Shown here: positions 46,494 through 53,140 of the stretch, piece by piece
Position numbering within the stretch: position 1 is the first letter of the stretch
Layout of the letters: each line of letters starts with the position of its first letter
NCBI RefSeq assembly: GCF_001408515.1
Contig: NZ_CYPR01000199.1
Location: forward strand, 1 to 53,140
Length of the DNA stretch: 53,140 nucleotides
Direction: 5' to 3'
From: Jannaschia seosinensis
GTDB taxonomy: Bacteria > Pseudomonadota > Alphaproteobacteria > Rhodobacterales > Rhodobacteraceae
Made by a program: the position numbers and the translations under genes
Notes under the pieces: generated by a model
Seen by the model: the letters and a program-made list of their open reading frames with translations, nothing else
Told to the model about the DNA's origin: nothing
Databases searched by the model: none

Positions 46494-47396
46494 ATGGATC
46501 GCGCCGCCCCTTCCCGCCCTGCCCAAGGTATCCTCTGGATGGTGGCGACGGGTGCGCTCTTTATCGCGGTCACGGCGGTGGTGAAACATGCGGCCCAGGA
46601 CCTGCCTGCGGCGGAGGCGGCGTTCCTGCGCTATCTTCTGGGCATCTTCCTGCTGCTCCCCCTCGGGAGGAGCTTGATAGGGGCGCGAATGCCCGCGCGT
46701 GATGTGGCGCTGTTCGCTGGTCGGGGCGTGGCGCATACCCTAGCGGTGATCTTGTGGTTCTACGCAATGACGCAGATCCCGATCGCCGAGGTCACCGCGA
46801 TGAACTACCTCAATCCTGTCTATGTGACGCTGGGGGCGGCGCTCTTCCTCGGGGAGCGGCTGGCACTTCCGCGCATCATGGCCGTCGTGATGGCCCTTTT
46901 GGGGGTCGTGGTCATCCTTCGGCCTGGTTTTCGGGAGGTCGAGACGGGGCATGTGGCGATGCTGGCGACGGCGGTCCTGTTCGGCGTCTCCTACCTGATG
47001 GCCAAGCCCCTGTCGGGCCGCCATTCGGCGCAGATGGTGGTGGCGATGCTATCGATCTGGGTCACCTTGGGGCTCGCGCCCTTTGCCATCGCGGTCTGGG
47101 TGACACCGAGCATCGCGGATCTGGGTTGGATGTTGCTCGTCGCGATCTTTGCCACGGCGGGCCATTACACGATGACGCGCGCGTTCGAGGCGGCTCCCGT
47201 ATCGGTGACGCAGCCGGTGACGTTCCTTCAGATGGTCTGGGCGGTGCTTCTGGGATGGGCGCTGTTCAACGAGCCGCCAGACGGGTTCGTGATTTTTGGT
47301 GCGGCAATCATTATCGCCTCGGTCAGCTTCATCGCTTGGCGCGAGGCGCGGCTGAAGCGGCAGGTGACGCCGCCATCACCGGCAGCGAAGTACTGA
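46494..47396 (+). CDS. DMT-superfamily transporter (EamA)
   Basis: A 300-residue membrane protein with ten helices in two EamA repeats (about 10-145 and 155-285). The first repeat contains AEAAFLRYLLGIFLLLPLGR and YAMTQIPIAEVTAMNYLNPV; the second ends VTQPVTFLQMVWAVLLGWAL then FNEPPDGFVIFGA. Members export metabolites or take up small solutes. The short C-terminal tail is basic. The substrate is unknown. Confidence 0.92.
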   Translation: MDRAAPSRPAQGILWMVATGALFIAVTAVVKHAAQDLPAAEAAFLRYLLGIFLLLPLGRSLIGARMPARDVALFAGRGVAHTLAVILWFYAMTQIPIAEVTAMNYLNPVYVTLGAALFLGERLALPRIMAVVMALLGVVVILRPGFREVETGHVAMLATAVLFGVSYLMAKPLSGRHSAQMVVAMLSIWVTLGLAPFAIAVWVTPSIADLGWMLLVAIFATAGHYTMTRAFEAAPVSVTQPVTFLQMVWAVLLGWALFNEPPDGFVIFGAAIIIASVSFIAWREARLKRQVTPPSPAAKY

Positions 47397-47462
47397 ACGT
47401 CGAATTAACGCACGTTCGGTTTCGGGATTGTCTTCGGGGGCTTTCGACGTCAGTTCGAGAGT

Positions 47463-48116
47463 ATGTTAAGGCTTTGTTCTATTCTGGTGCTCCTTGCCGC
47501 TCCGCTCGCGGCCGAGACGCTGAGCGGTACGGTTCGGGTCGTCGATGCCGACACGATCGACATCGGGGCATCCGCGAATGTGCGCCTGCTGGGGATCGAT
47601 GCGGCGGAAGCGGACCAGACCTGTCGCGATGACAACGGCGTGGTTCTGCCTTGCGGGCGCTTTGCGAGCGATGCTGCTCGGTCGCTCTATGAAGGGGAGG
47701 TTGCGCGTTGCGAGGTGAGCGAGCGTGACCGGTATGGCCGGTACCTTGCCACCTGTACCGTGGCGGGCCGGAACATGAATTCCGAGCTTGTCCGCCTCGG
47801 CATTGCCCGGCGCTATCGCGACAATCCCCGCTACTTCGAGGAAGAGAAGGAGGCACGACTTCTGGCGCGCGGCCTCTGGGCATACGAGATGGAGAATCCC
47901 GCCCTGTGGCGCGCGGAGCAGCGGGAGTTGCGGATCGAAGATAACGCGCCGGAAGGCCGGTGCGCGATCAAGGGCAACATTTCCGATAACGGGCGGATCT
48001 ACCACCTGCCGGGATCCCGATTTTATGGACCGACACGCATCGATGAGCGGCGGGGCGAACGCTGGTTCTGCTCCGAGGCGGAGGCGCGCGCGGCGGGGTG
48101 GCGGAGGGCTAGGTGA
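47463..48116 (+). CDS. Thermonuclease-family (SNase-like) secreted protein
   Basis: A 217-residue protein with a signal peptide (MLRLCSILVLLAAPLAAETL). The SNase fold covers about 20-125. GTVRVVDADTIDIGASANVR, then LLGIDAAEADQ carry the Ca-site Asp/Thr and the catalytic Arg and Glu; the usual PE is AE here, but the Glu is kept. SERDRYGRYLATCTV supplies the second Arg. A C-terminal extension (about 160-217) with two Cys looks like an extracellular cap domain (CAIKGNISDNGRIYHLPGSR, then FY). Probable periplasmic or secreted nuclease. It overlaps the convergent coxG-like gene by 8 bases. Confidence 0.88.
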   Translation: MLRLCSILVLLAAPLAAETLSGTVRVVDADTIDIGASANVRLLGIDAAEADQTCRDDNGVVLPCGRFASDAARSLYEGEVARCEVSERDRYGRYLATCTVAGRNMNSELVRLGIARRYRDNPRYFEEEKEARLLARGLWAYEMENPALWRAEQRELRIEDNAPEGRCAIKGNISDNGRIYHLPGSRFYGPTRIDERRGERWFCSEAEARAAGWRRAR

Positions 48117-48579
48117 CCGGATCCTGCGGGCTGACGCCGGCTCCCTCGACCCGCGCCTTGAAGTTCTCGAAGAACGTGTCCGCCATCTTGGCCGCGAAGC
48201 TGTCCACGACGCGCGATCCGAGTTGTGCGATCTTGCCGCCGACCTTGGCATCGACCGAATAGGCCAACTCCGTACCCTCGGGCACCTCGAGAAGCCGCAC
48301 ATCCGCGCCGCCCTTTGCAAAACCCGCAACGCCGCCCTTGCCTTCGCCCGCGATGCGGTAGCTCTCCGGCGGGTTGGCGTCCGACACGGTCACCACGCCT
48401 TTGAACGTCGCTTTTACCGGGCCGACCTTCTGTTTGACGGTGGCCTCAAACCCTTCCTCGGCCGACCCCGACAATTCTTCGCAGCCGGGGATGCAGGCGC
48501 GCAGGGTTTCCGGATCGTTGAGGTGGCCCCAGACAGTTTCGCGCGGTGCTGCGATGATGCGGCTTCCTGTCAGTTCCAT
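48109..48579 (-). CDS. CoxG/SRPBCC-family protein
   Basis: A 156-residue protein of the carbon-monoxide-dehydrogenase subunit G family. MELTGSRIIAAPRETVWGHL, then NDPETLRACIPGCEEL at the start and GKIAQLGSRVVDSFAAKMAD near 110-130 are the family marks. The fold is a hydrophobic-pocket START/SRPBCC domain. In CO oxidisers CoxG helps bring the enzyme to the membrane, but no cox genes are present here. The role of such stand-alone copies is not known. Confidence 0.9.
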   Translation of the reverse strand: MELTGSRIIAAPRETVWGHLNDPETLRACIPGCEELSGSAEEGFEATVKQKVGPVKATFKGVVTVSDANPPESYRIAGEGKGGVAGFAKGGADVRLLEVPEGTELAYSVDAKVGGKIAQLGSRVVDSFAAKMADTFFENFKARVEGAGVSPQDPVT

Positions 48580-48639
48580 TCGGGCCTCCCTCCGTTTCGT
48601 TGTGCGCAGCTTGTCCGAAATGCGCGCGGCGTCAATCGT

Positions 48640-49860
48640 TCAGATCGTGGCGAGGCGGCGGTTGCGGCGGATCGTCAGCAGAACCGCGCCGATCGAAGCC
48701 GTGCCGGAACACACCATCAGCAGGATCAGGGGCAGGGCACCGCCGCCAAATCCAAGAAGCCAACCCGCAAGCGCCGACAGGGCCGCGCCGCCCCCGATCA
48801 TGATCGAACCGCCAAGGCCCGAAGCCGTACCCGCAAGGTGCGGGCGGACCGACAGCATCCCCGCCGTGGCGTTCGGAATCACCATGCCGTTGCCGAGGCC
48901 AACGAATGTCATGAAGCCGAAAAACGTCCAGGGTGACGTGAAGCCGATCAGCGTCAGGAGGAGGAGGAGCCCGAGCCCCGAGGCCTGTCCAATAGCGCCG
49001 AACAGGATCATCCGGTCGATGCCGAGTGCGGTCGAATAGCGGCCCGAGATGCCGTTACCCACGAAATAGCCGAGCGCGGGCGCACCGAAGAACAGGCCCA
49101 GTTCGGCCGGCTCCATCCCGAAGACCTGCGCCCCGACGAAGGGGGCGCCGCCGAGATAGGCGAAGAACGCGCCTGATGCGAAGGCCGAGGCGAGGCAGTA
49201 ACCCCAGAAGCGCGGCGACGTCAGAAGTTCGGGATATTGCCGGACCTGATCACGGAGGCTGCCGCCGGAGCGGGGTGCCGTTTCGCCGAGGTCGATCCAG
49301 GTGAGCATCCACAAGGCCGCGCCCGTCCCGAGCAGGAGCCAGAAGTTCGCCTGCCACCCGAAGGCCCCCTGAAGCAGGCCGCCAATGGCGGGGCCGACCA
49401 TGGGAACGACCGACATTCCCATCGTCACCCAGCCCAGCATTGAGGCGGCCTTGTCTTGGGGGTAGAGGTCTCGCACGATGGCGCGGCTGAGCACCATGGC
49501 GACGACGACTGCCGCCTGCGCCATCCGGAAGGCCAGGAATATTTCGATTGTCGGCGCCCAGAGGCAGCCGATCGTCGCCAGCAGGAACAGGACGATCCCG
49601 GTCAGGATCACCGGGCGGCGACCATACCGGTCCGAGATGGGGCCGACGAAGAGCTGCAGGACCGCATTGACGCCGAGATAGAGCCCGACCGACAGCTGGA
49701 TCAGGCTGTAATCCGCCGCGAACCATTCGGCCATTGCCGGCAGCGACGGCAAGAAGACGTTCATCGCCAAAGTGGACGTGCCAACGAGCGCCACGAGCGT
49801 CAGGATATGAGGCGGAGTGCGCGTAGGCCGCGTTCCGGGGGAGGCGGGATGATCGGTCAT
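48640..49860 (-). CDS. Bcr/CflA-family multidrug efflux MFS transporter
   Basis: A 406-residue, 12-helix transporter. The A-motif is VGPISDRYGRRPVILTGIVL at about 59-78, and MSVVPMVGPAIGGLLQGAFG carries the motif C typical of drug/H+ antiporters. I use the ATG at 49860 (MTDHPASPGTRP); ATGs at 49869 and 49872 are also in frame. It would export drugs such as bicyclomycin or other small molecules. It is divergent from pccB. Confidence 0.92.
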   Translation of the reverse strand: MTDHPASPGTRPTRTPPHILTLVALVGTSTLAMNVFLPSLPAMAEWFAADYSLIQLSVGLYLGVNAVLQLFVGPISDRYGRRPVILTGIVLFLLATIGCLWAPTIEIFLAFRMAQAAVVVAMVLSRAIVRDLYPQDKAASMLGWVTMGMSVVPMVGPAIGGLLQGAFGWQANFWLLLGTGAALWMLTWIDLGETAPRSGGSLRDQVRQYPELLTSPRFWGYCLASAFASGAFFAYLGGAPFVGAQVFGMEPAELGLFFGAPALGYFVGNGISGRYSTALGIDRMILFGAIGQASGLGLLLLLTLIGFTSPWTFFGFMTFVGLGNGMVIPNATAGMLSVRPHLAGTASGLGGSIMIGGGAALSALAGWLLGFGGGALPLILLMVCSGTASIGAVLLTIRRNRRLATI

Positions 49861-50009
49861 TATGGCCATCATAGTGCGCTACGCCCCTTCCGCCTGCCTG
49901 TCCAATCGCGCCCACGCACAGGCGGGTGTGCGCGAACGGCGAGCCGCACAAGCCCCCTTTCCGGCGGCGACACCGGCGACTAGGCTCCGCTCCAAGAGGG
50001 AGGAAGCGC

Positions 50010-51542
50010 ATGAAGGATATACTCGAACAGCTTGAGGCGCGGCGCGCCGAAGCGCGCGCGGGCGGGGGCGAACGCCGGATCGACGCGCAGCATGCGAAGG
50101 GCAAGCTGACGGCGCGGGAACGGATCGAACTGCTGCTCGATCCCGGCAGCTTCGAGGAGTTCGACATGTTCGTCGCACACCGTGCCACGGATTTCGGGAT
50201 GGCGGAGGAGCGCCCGGCGGGCGACGGCGTTGTCACGGGCTGGGGCACGGTAAACGGGCGCCTCGTTTATCTGTTCAGCCAGGATTTCACCGTATTCGGA
50301 GGCTCGCTCAGCGAGACCCACGCCCAGAAGATCTGCAAGATTCAGGACATGGCGCTGCAAAACGGTGCTCCCGTGATCGGTCTCAACGATTCCGGGGGCG
50401 CGCGTATTCAGGAGGGGGTGGCGAGCCTCGCGGGCTATGCCGAGGTCTTCCAGCGCAACATCGACGCATCCGGTGTCATTCCGCAGATCAGCGTCATCAT
50501 GGGGCCATGTGCGGGTGGCGCGGTTTATTCGCCCGCCATGACCGACTTCATCTTCATGGTCCGCGATTCCAGCTACATGTTCGTGACCGGCCCCGACGTG
50601 GTAAAGACCGTCACCAATGAAGTCGTCACCGCCGAAGAATTGGGCGGCGCGGGTACACATACAAAACGTTCGGGCGTCGCCGATCTGGCCTTCGAAAATG
50701 ATGTGGAAGCGTTGGCCGAGACGCGGCGGCTGATCGACTTTCTACCGCTGTCGAATCGGGAGGGGGCACCGATACGACCGTTCTTCGACAAGCCCGACCG
50801 GGACGAGCCGAGCCTCGACACCCTGATCCCCGACAACCCCAACAGCCCCTACGACATGGCGGAACTGATCGAAAAGCTCGCGGACGAGGGGGACTTCTTC
50901 GAGTTGGCCTCCGATTTCGCACGCAACATCCTGACCGGGTTCATCCGGATCGAGGGGCGGACGATCGGTGTGGTGGCGAACCAGCCGCTGGTGCTGGCCG
51001 GCTGTCTCGACATCGATTCGAGCCGGAAGGCTGCGAAGTTCGTGCGGTTCTGCGACGCGTTCGAAATTCCGCTGCTGACGCTGGTGGACGTGCCGGGTTT
51101 CCTGCCGGGGACGAGTCAGGAATATGGTGGCGTGATCAAGCACGGGGCGAAGCTGCTTTATGCTTATGGAGAGGCGACGGTGCCGAAGGTCACGCTGATC
51201 ACCCGAAAAGCTTATGGCGGGGCCTATGACGTGATGTCGTCCAAGCATCTGCGTGCCGACTTCAACTACGCTTGGCCGACGGCGGAAATTGCGGTGATGG
51301 GCGCCAAGGGCGCGGTCGAAATCCTCTACCGCTCGGAGCGTGGCGACCCGGAGAAGATCGCCGCACGCACGAAGGATTATGAGGACCGGTTCGCCAATCC
51401 CTTCGTGGCCGCCGAAAAAGGCTTCGTCGACGAGGTGATCATGCCGAGGAACTCACGAAAGCGGATCGCCCGCGCGTTTGCCAGTCTCCGCACCAAGCGC
51501 CAGGAGCGGCCGTGGCGCAAGCATGGGACGATCCCTCTGTAA
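50010..51542 (+). CDS. pccB: Propionyl-CoA carboxylase beta subunit (carboxyltransferase)
   Basis: A 510-residue carboxyltransferase starting [20 protein letters not shown], preceded by GAGGGAGG. The acyl-CoA-binding half contains [20 protein letters not shown] and [20 protein letters not shown]. The biotin-binding half contains [20 protein letters not shown] and [20 protein letters not shown]. Together with a biotin-carrying alpha subunit it makes methylmalonyl-CoA. The close match to PccB rather than AccD or MccB forms rests on these motifs and on length. pccA is not in the window; an IS4 element begins about 1.1 kb downstream. Confidence 0.94.
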   Translation: MKDILEQLEARRAEARAGGGERRIDAQHAKGKLTARERIELLLDPGSFEEFDMFVAHRATDFGMAEERPAGDGVVTGWGTVNGRLVYLFSQDFTVFGGSLSETHAQKICKIQDMALQNGAPVIGLNDSGGARIQEGVASLAGYAEVFQRNIDASGVIPQISVIMGPCAGGAVYSPAMTDFIFMVRDSSYMFVTGPDVVKTVTNEVVTAEELGGAGTHTKRSGVADLAFENDVEALAETRRLIDFLPLSNREGAPIRPFFDKPDRDEPSLDTLIPDNPNSPYDMAELIEKLADEGDFFELASDFARNILTGFIRIEGRTIGVVANQPLVLAGCLDIDSSRKAAKFVRFCDAFEIPLLTLVDVPGFLPGTSQEYGGVIKHGAKLLYAYGEATVPKVTLITRKAYGGAYDVMSSKHLRADFNYAWPTAEIAVMGAKGAVEILYRSERGDPEKIAARTKDYEDRFANPFVAAEKGFVDEVIMPRNSRKRIARAFASLRTKRQERPWRKHGTIPL

Positions 51543-51550
51543 CGGTGTCG

Positions 51551-51577
51551 GGAACGTAGCGCACAGCATGAGGGTTT
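51551..51577 (+). promoter_or_regulatory. Candidate ECF-sigma promoter (GGAAC-N17-GGTT)
   Basis: GGAAC at 51551-51555 is followed after 17 bases by GGTTT (from 51573). The pattern resembles the GGAAC-N16-17-CGTT promoter of the alphaproteobacterial general stress sigma factor. It lies about 30 bases before the start of the small stress-protein-like gene. Whether this organism has that sigma factor is unknown, and one -10 base deviates. Confidence 0.35.
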
Positions 51578-51605
51578 GTCCGGCGAAACCGTTGGGAGCC
51601 CCGTC

Positions 51606-51869
51606 ATGACCAAGGACCATGGACCGCAAATCAAGGACGACGATGCCTACGAATCGCTGCGCGAGAAGGGGGCGTCGAAGGAGAAGGCCGCTCGCATCGC
51701 CAATGCGCGGGCGAACAAGGACATGCATCCATCCGAAAAGGGCGGTCATGCGGAGCGTTATGAGGACCGCACGAAGGATGAGCTAATGGACCGCGCCCGC
51801 GAGATCGGCATCGAGGGACGATCCAAGATGAATAAAGACGAGCTGATCGACGCGTTGCGCAACCACTGA
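51606..51869 (+). CDS. Small Rho termination factor N-domain (Rho_N)-like protein
   Basis: An 87-residue, very polar protein. The N-terminal half (about 1-45, GPQIKDDDAYESLREKGASK, then EKAARIANARANKD) is a helical module seen in small stress-linked proteins. The C-terminal half (about 52-85, YEDRTKDELMDRAREIGIEG, then RSKMNKDELIDALRN) is a Rho_N/SAP-like nucleic-acid-binding motif. The start ATG at 51606 is preceded by GGGAG. The biological role is not established; nucleic-acid binding is inferred. Confidence 0.8.
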   Translation: MTKDHGPQIKDDDAYESLREKGASKEKAARIANARANKDMHPSEKGGHAERYEDRTKDELMDRAREIGIEGRSKMNKDELIDALRNH

Positions 51870-52196
51870 CTCTGACTGCGCAGGCGCTGGGCGCTCGGGA
51901 GCGTCTTTCCGGATGATTCGAGATTATGCGGGAATTTTGGTGAAGTTGCGTATGGTGGATGATCGTCTTGCGACAACGCTCTGAGAGAGGCGTCCGTCTG
52001 GAGCGGTTCGTCCTTGGCGGAATGGATAAATCCGACCTCGCGATTGGGCGATGCGGAAGGTTGCGTGGCCGATGCGCCGCAATCGGTACGAATGGTTTTT
52101 GGCGCACTGGAACCTTTCTCGAGATCACTGCATTGTGACGGCATGGGCCTGCGCCGCACCGGCAACCGTGCCCGAGACCAAGACAGGAGTTTCCTA
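51870..52196. other. Intergenic region before the lipoprotein gene
   Basis: No gene is supported in these 327 bases. A short GC stem-loop (GCGCTCGGGAGCGT, about 51890-51904) lies 20 bases after the Rho_N-like gene and may end its transcript. GGAACC (about 52109) occurs before the lipoprotein gene without a convincing -10. Minus-strand open frames here have no protein-like features. Confidence 0.45.
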
Positions 52197-52334
52197 ATGT
52201 CCACGATCACCAAAGCCGCCACCGTTCTCGGCCTCACCGTTCTTGTCGCCGCTTGTGGCGGCCGTAACGACGCCGTTCAGGACGACGCCGTATTCGTTCC
52301 CGTCACGCCGGAGCCGGTGTCGACGAAGTACTGA
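52197..52334 (+). CDS. Small lipoprotein
   Basis: A 45-residue protein starting at an ATG with ACAGGAG upstream. It has a lipoprotein signal (MSTITKAATVLGLTVLVAAC) with lipobox LVAAC, so Cys20 should be lipidated. The mature part is 26 residues (GGRNDAVQDDAVFVPVTPEP, then VSTKY). I recall similar tiny lipoproteins near pccB/pccA in roseobacters, which fits the place, but this is memory and not a search. Function unknown. Confidence 0.75.
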   Translation: MSTITKAATVLGLTVLVAACGGRNDAVQDDAVFVPVTPEPVSTKY

Positions 52335-52646
52335 TCTTCGGGCGAAATCAACTGTTGCCCGGCCAACGGGTACAGAGAAGAGCCGGCGCTGCGGGAAACT
52401 GCGGAGCCGGCTCTCTTCGTGAAGAACGGCGTTTGCGGGTTGCCCGCTGCTCGATCGCCGCTTGCCGGTTTCCTGACTTTGTCCGGCAAGTTTATCTGGC
52501 GAGACGCACACATCTGTTTTGGCCAAATGGAGTTTGCGCAAAGATTGGTGAAGCGCCAGACTACACGACACAGCCGTTTTTGGGGTGGCCGAGACCGGCA
52601 AGAGAGATTCTTCTGGTGGACTCGACCTCGCCAAAGGAACGGTCCC
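52335..52646. other. Intergenic region leading into the IS4 element
   Basis: After the lipoprotein terminator (52379-52414) no gene is supported up to the transposase start. The left end of the IS4 element should fall somewhere in about 52430-52640, but I could not identify an inverted repeat because the other end is outside the window. Confidence 0.4.
52379..52414 (+). terminator. Hairpin after the small lipoprotein gene
   Basis: AGAGCCGGC (52379-52387) and GCCGGCTCT (52406-52414) form a 9-bp perfect stem with an 18-base loop, 45 bases past the stop codon. The tail is CTTCGTGAAG, not a T-run. A termination role is likely but not certain. Confidence 0.55.
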
Positions 52647-53140
52647 TTGAATATCCGTGCTCTCGCCGATCTCCAGAAAACGCTAACTCCGCATGTGCCG
52701 TTGGGCAAGTCACGGCTCGAGACGCTCTGCATGATCCTGCTTGGCATGATCAGCGCCCGAACGGTGAACCTGACGCATATCGCGAGCGAGCGGCCAAGTC
52801 GCGCCATGGTTGCATCGACCTATCGCCGTCTGCAACGCTTCTTCCAACACGTGTGCCTGCCCGAGGATTGGAGCGTGGGCATCGTGATCTCGCTGCTCGG
52901 CAATCCTCGCCCTTGGCATCTCTGTCTCGACCGCACCAACTGGAAGATCGGCAAGACCGACGTTAACGTCCTCGTGTTGGCCGTCATCACGGTCAAGTTC
53001 CGCGTCCCGCTGATGTGGACCATGCTCCCGCATTCCGGCAACAGCACGACCGCGCAGCGCATCGCGCTGATGAAGCGGTATCTCGCGTATTTCGACGCCT
53101 CAACCGTTCGGGTGCTGCTGGCGGATCGTGAGTTCATCGG
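52647..53140 (+). CDS. IS4-family transposase, N-terminal part (cut by window edge)
   Basis: From a TTG at 52647 (AAAGGA upstream) the frame stays open for 164 codons to the right edge. The protein shows the IS4 DDE layout: the first catalytic Asp in WHLCLDRTNWKIGKTDVNVL (about 95-114) and the second in VRVLLADREFIG at the very end. The N-terminal part (LGKSRLETLCMILLGMISAR) is also typical of IS4 transposases in alphaproteobacteria. No upstream in-frame start is present. Whether the element is intact cannot be judged. Confidence 0.88.
   Translation, partial: MNIRALADLQKTLTPHVPLGKSRLETLCMILLGMISARTVNLTHIASERPSRAMVASTYRRLQRFFQHVCLPEDWSVGIVISLLGNPRPWHLCLDRTNWKIGKTDVNVLVLAVITVKFRVPLMWTMLPHSGNSTTAQRIALMKRYLAYFDASTVRVLLADREFI
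52647..53140 (+). mobile_element. IS4-family insertion sequence, left part
   Basis: Only the transposase-coding part is certain. The element's left boundary is upstream of 52647 and unresolved. It lies downstream of the pccB group, so it could have separated pccB from a pccA gene. Confidence 0.6.

Noticed and set aside
47397-47450. Inverted repeat ACGTCGAA / TTCGACGT before the thermonuclease gene
   Set aside because: The loop is 38 bases and no T-run follows; probably chance.

Overview
The window is a GC-rich stretch of a bacterial chromosome or large replicon, most likely from an alphaproteobacterium of the Rhodobacteraceae (roseobacter group). Supporting signs are the neighbourhood cobT / cobS / J-domain protein / bolA, an Mrp antiporter whose A and B subunits are fused (the group-2 'Pha' type known from Sinorhizobium), an IS481 transposase of a type common in Rhodobacteraceae, GC-rich intergenic palindromes, and strong GC3 codon bias. 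This is an inference from gene content; no rRNA gene is present to confirm it. I see no rRNA or tRNA genes and no CRISPR array.

Layout. 1-457: 5' part of an IS481-family element, reading off the left edge. 458-6363 (minus): six-gene multisubunit cation/H+ antiporter operon mnhAB-C-D-E-F-G. 6364-6988: long non-coding stretch. 6989-16670 (minus): a tight nine-gene operon reading oppD, oppF, solute-binding protein, two DppB/DppC-type permeases, a gamma-glutamyltransferase without signal peptide, a DUF1028 protein, a TauE/SafE permease and a FadR-type GntR regulator. 17033-25483 (plus, divergent): a second FadR-type regulator, a cystathionine beta-lyase-like C-S lyase, a four-gene sugar-type ABC transporter and an AceE-like thiamine-diphosphate E1/transketolase. 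The two divergent operons share a 362-bp control region with candidate promoters and a perfect FadR-type operator.

25619-31003: ClC chloride channel/antiporter, a D-lactate dehydrogenase/GlcD-like flavoprotein, a DUF427 protein and an M24 aminopeptidase P. 31132-37608: aerobic cobaltochelatase genes cobT and cobS, with a Met/Gln-repeat secreted protein between them, then a DUF2235 hydrolase, a J-domain protein and BolA. 37835-49860: mostly single housekeeping or transport genes (gatB, lytic transglycosylase, AEC carrier, PhnP-like metallo-hydrolase, SLC13/TrkA-C permease, YebC, DUF998, LysE, EamA, thermonuclease, CoxG, Bcr/CflA exporter). 50010-52334: propionyl-CoA carboxylase beta subunit, a small Rho_N-like protein and a tiny lipoprotein. 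52647 to the end: 5' part of an IS4-family transposase.

The most interesting part is 6989-25483. Read together, the genes suggest import of gamma-glutamyl or other peptide-like compounds, cytoplasmic removal of the gamma-glutamyl group, C-S cleavage to a 2-oxo acid, thiamine-dependent use of that acid, and export of a sulfur oxyanion. The substrate is not visible in the sequence and this joint role is inference.
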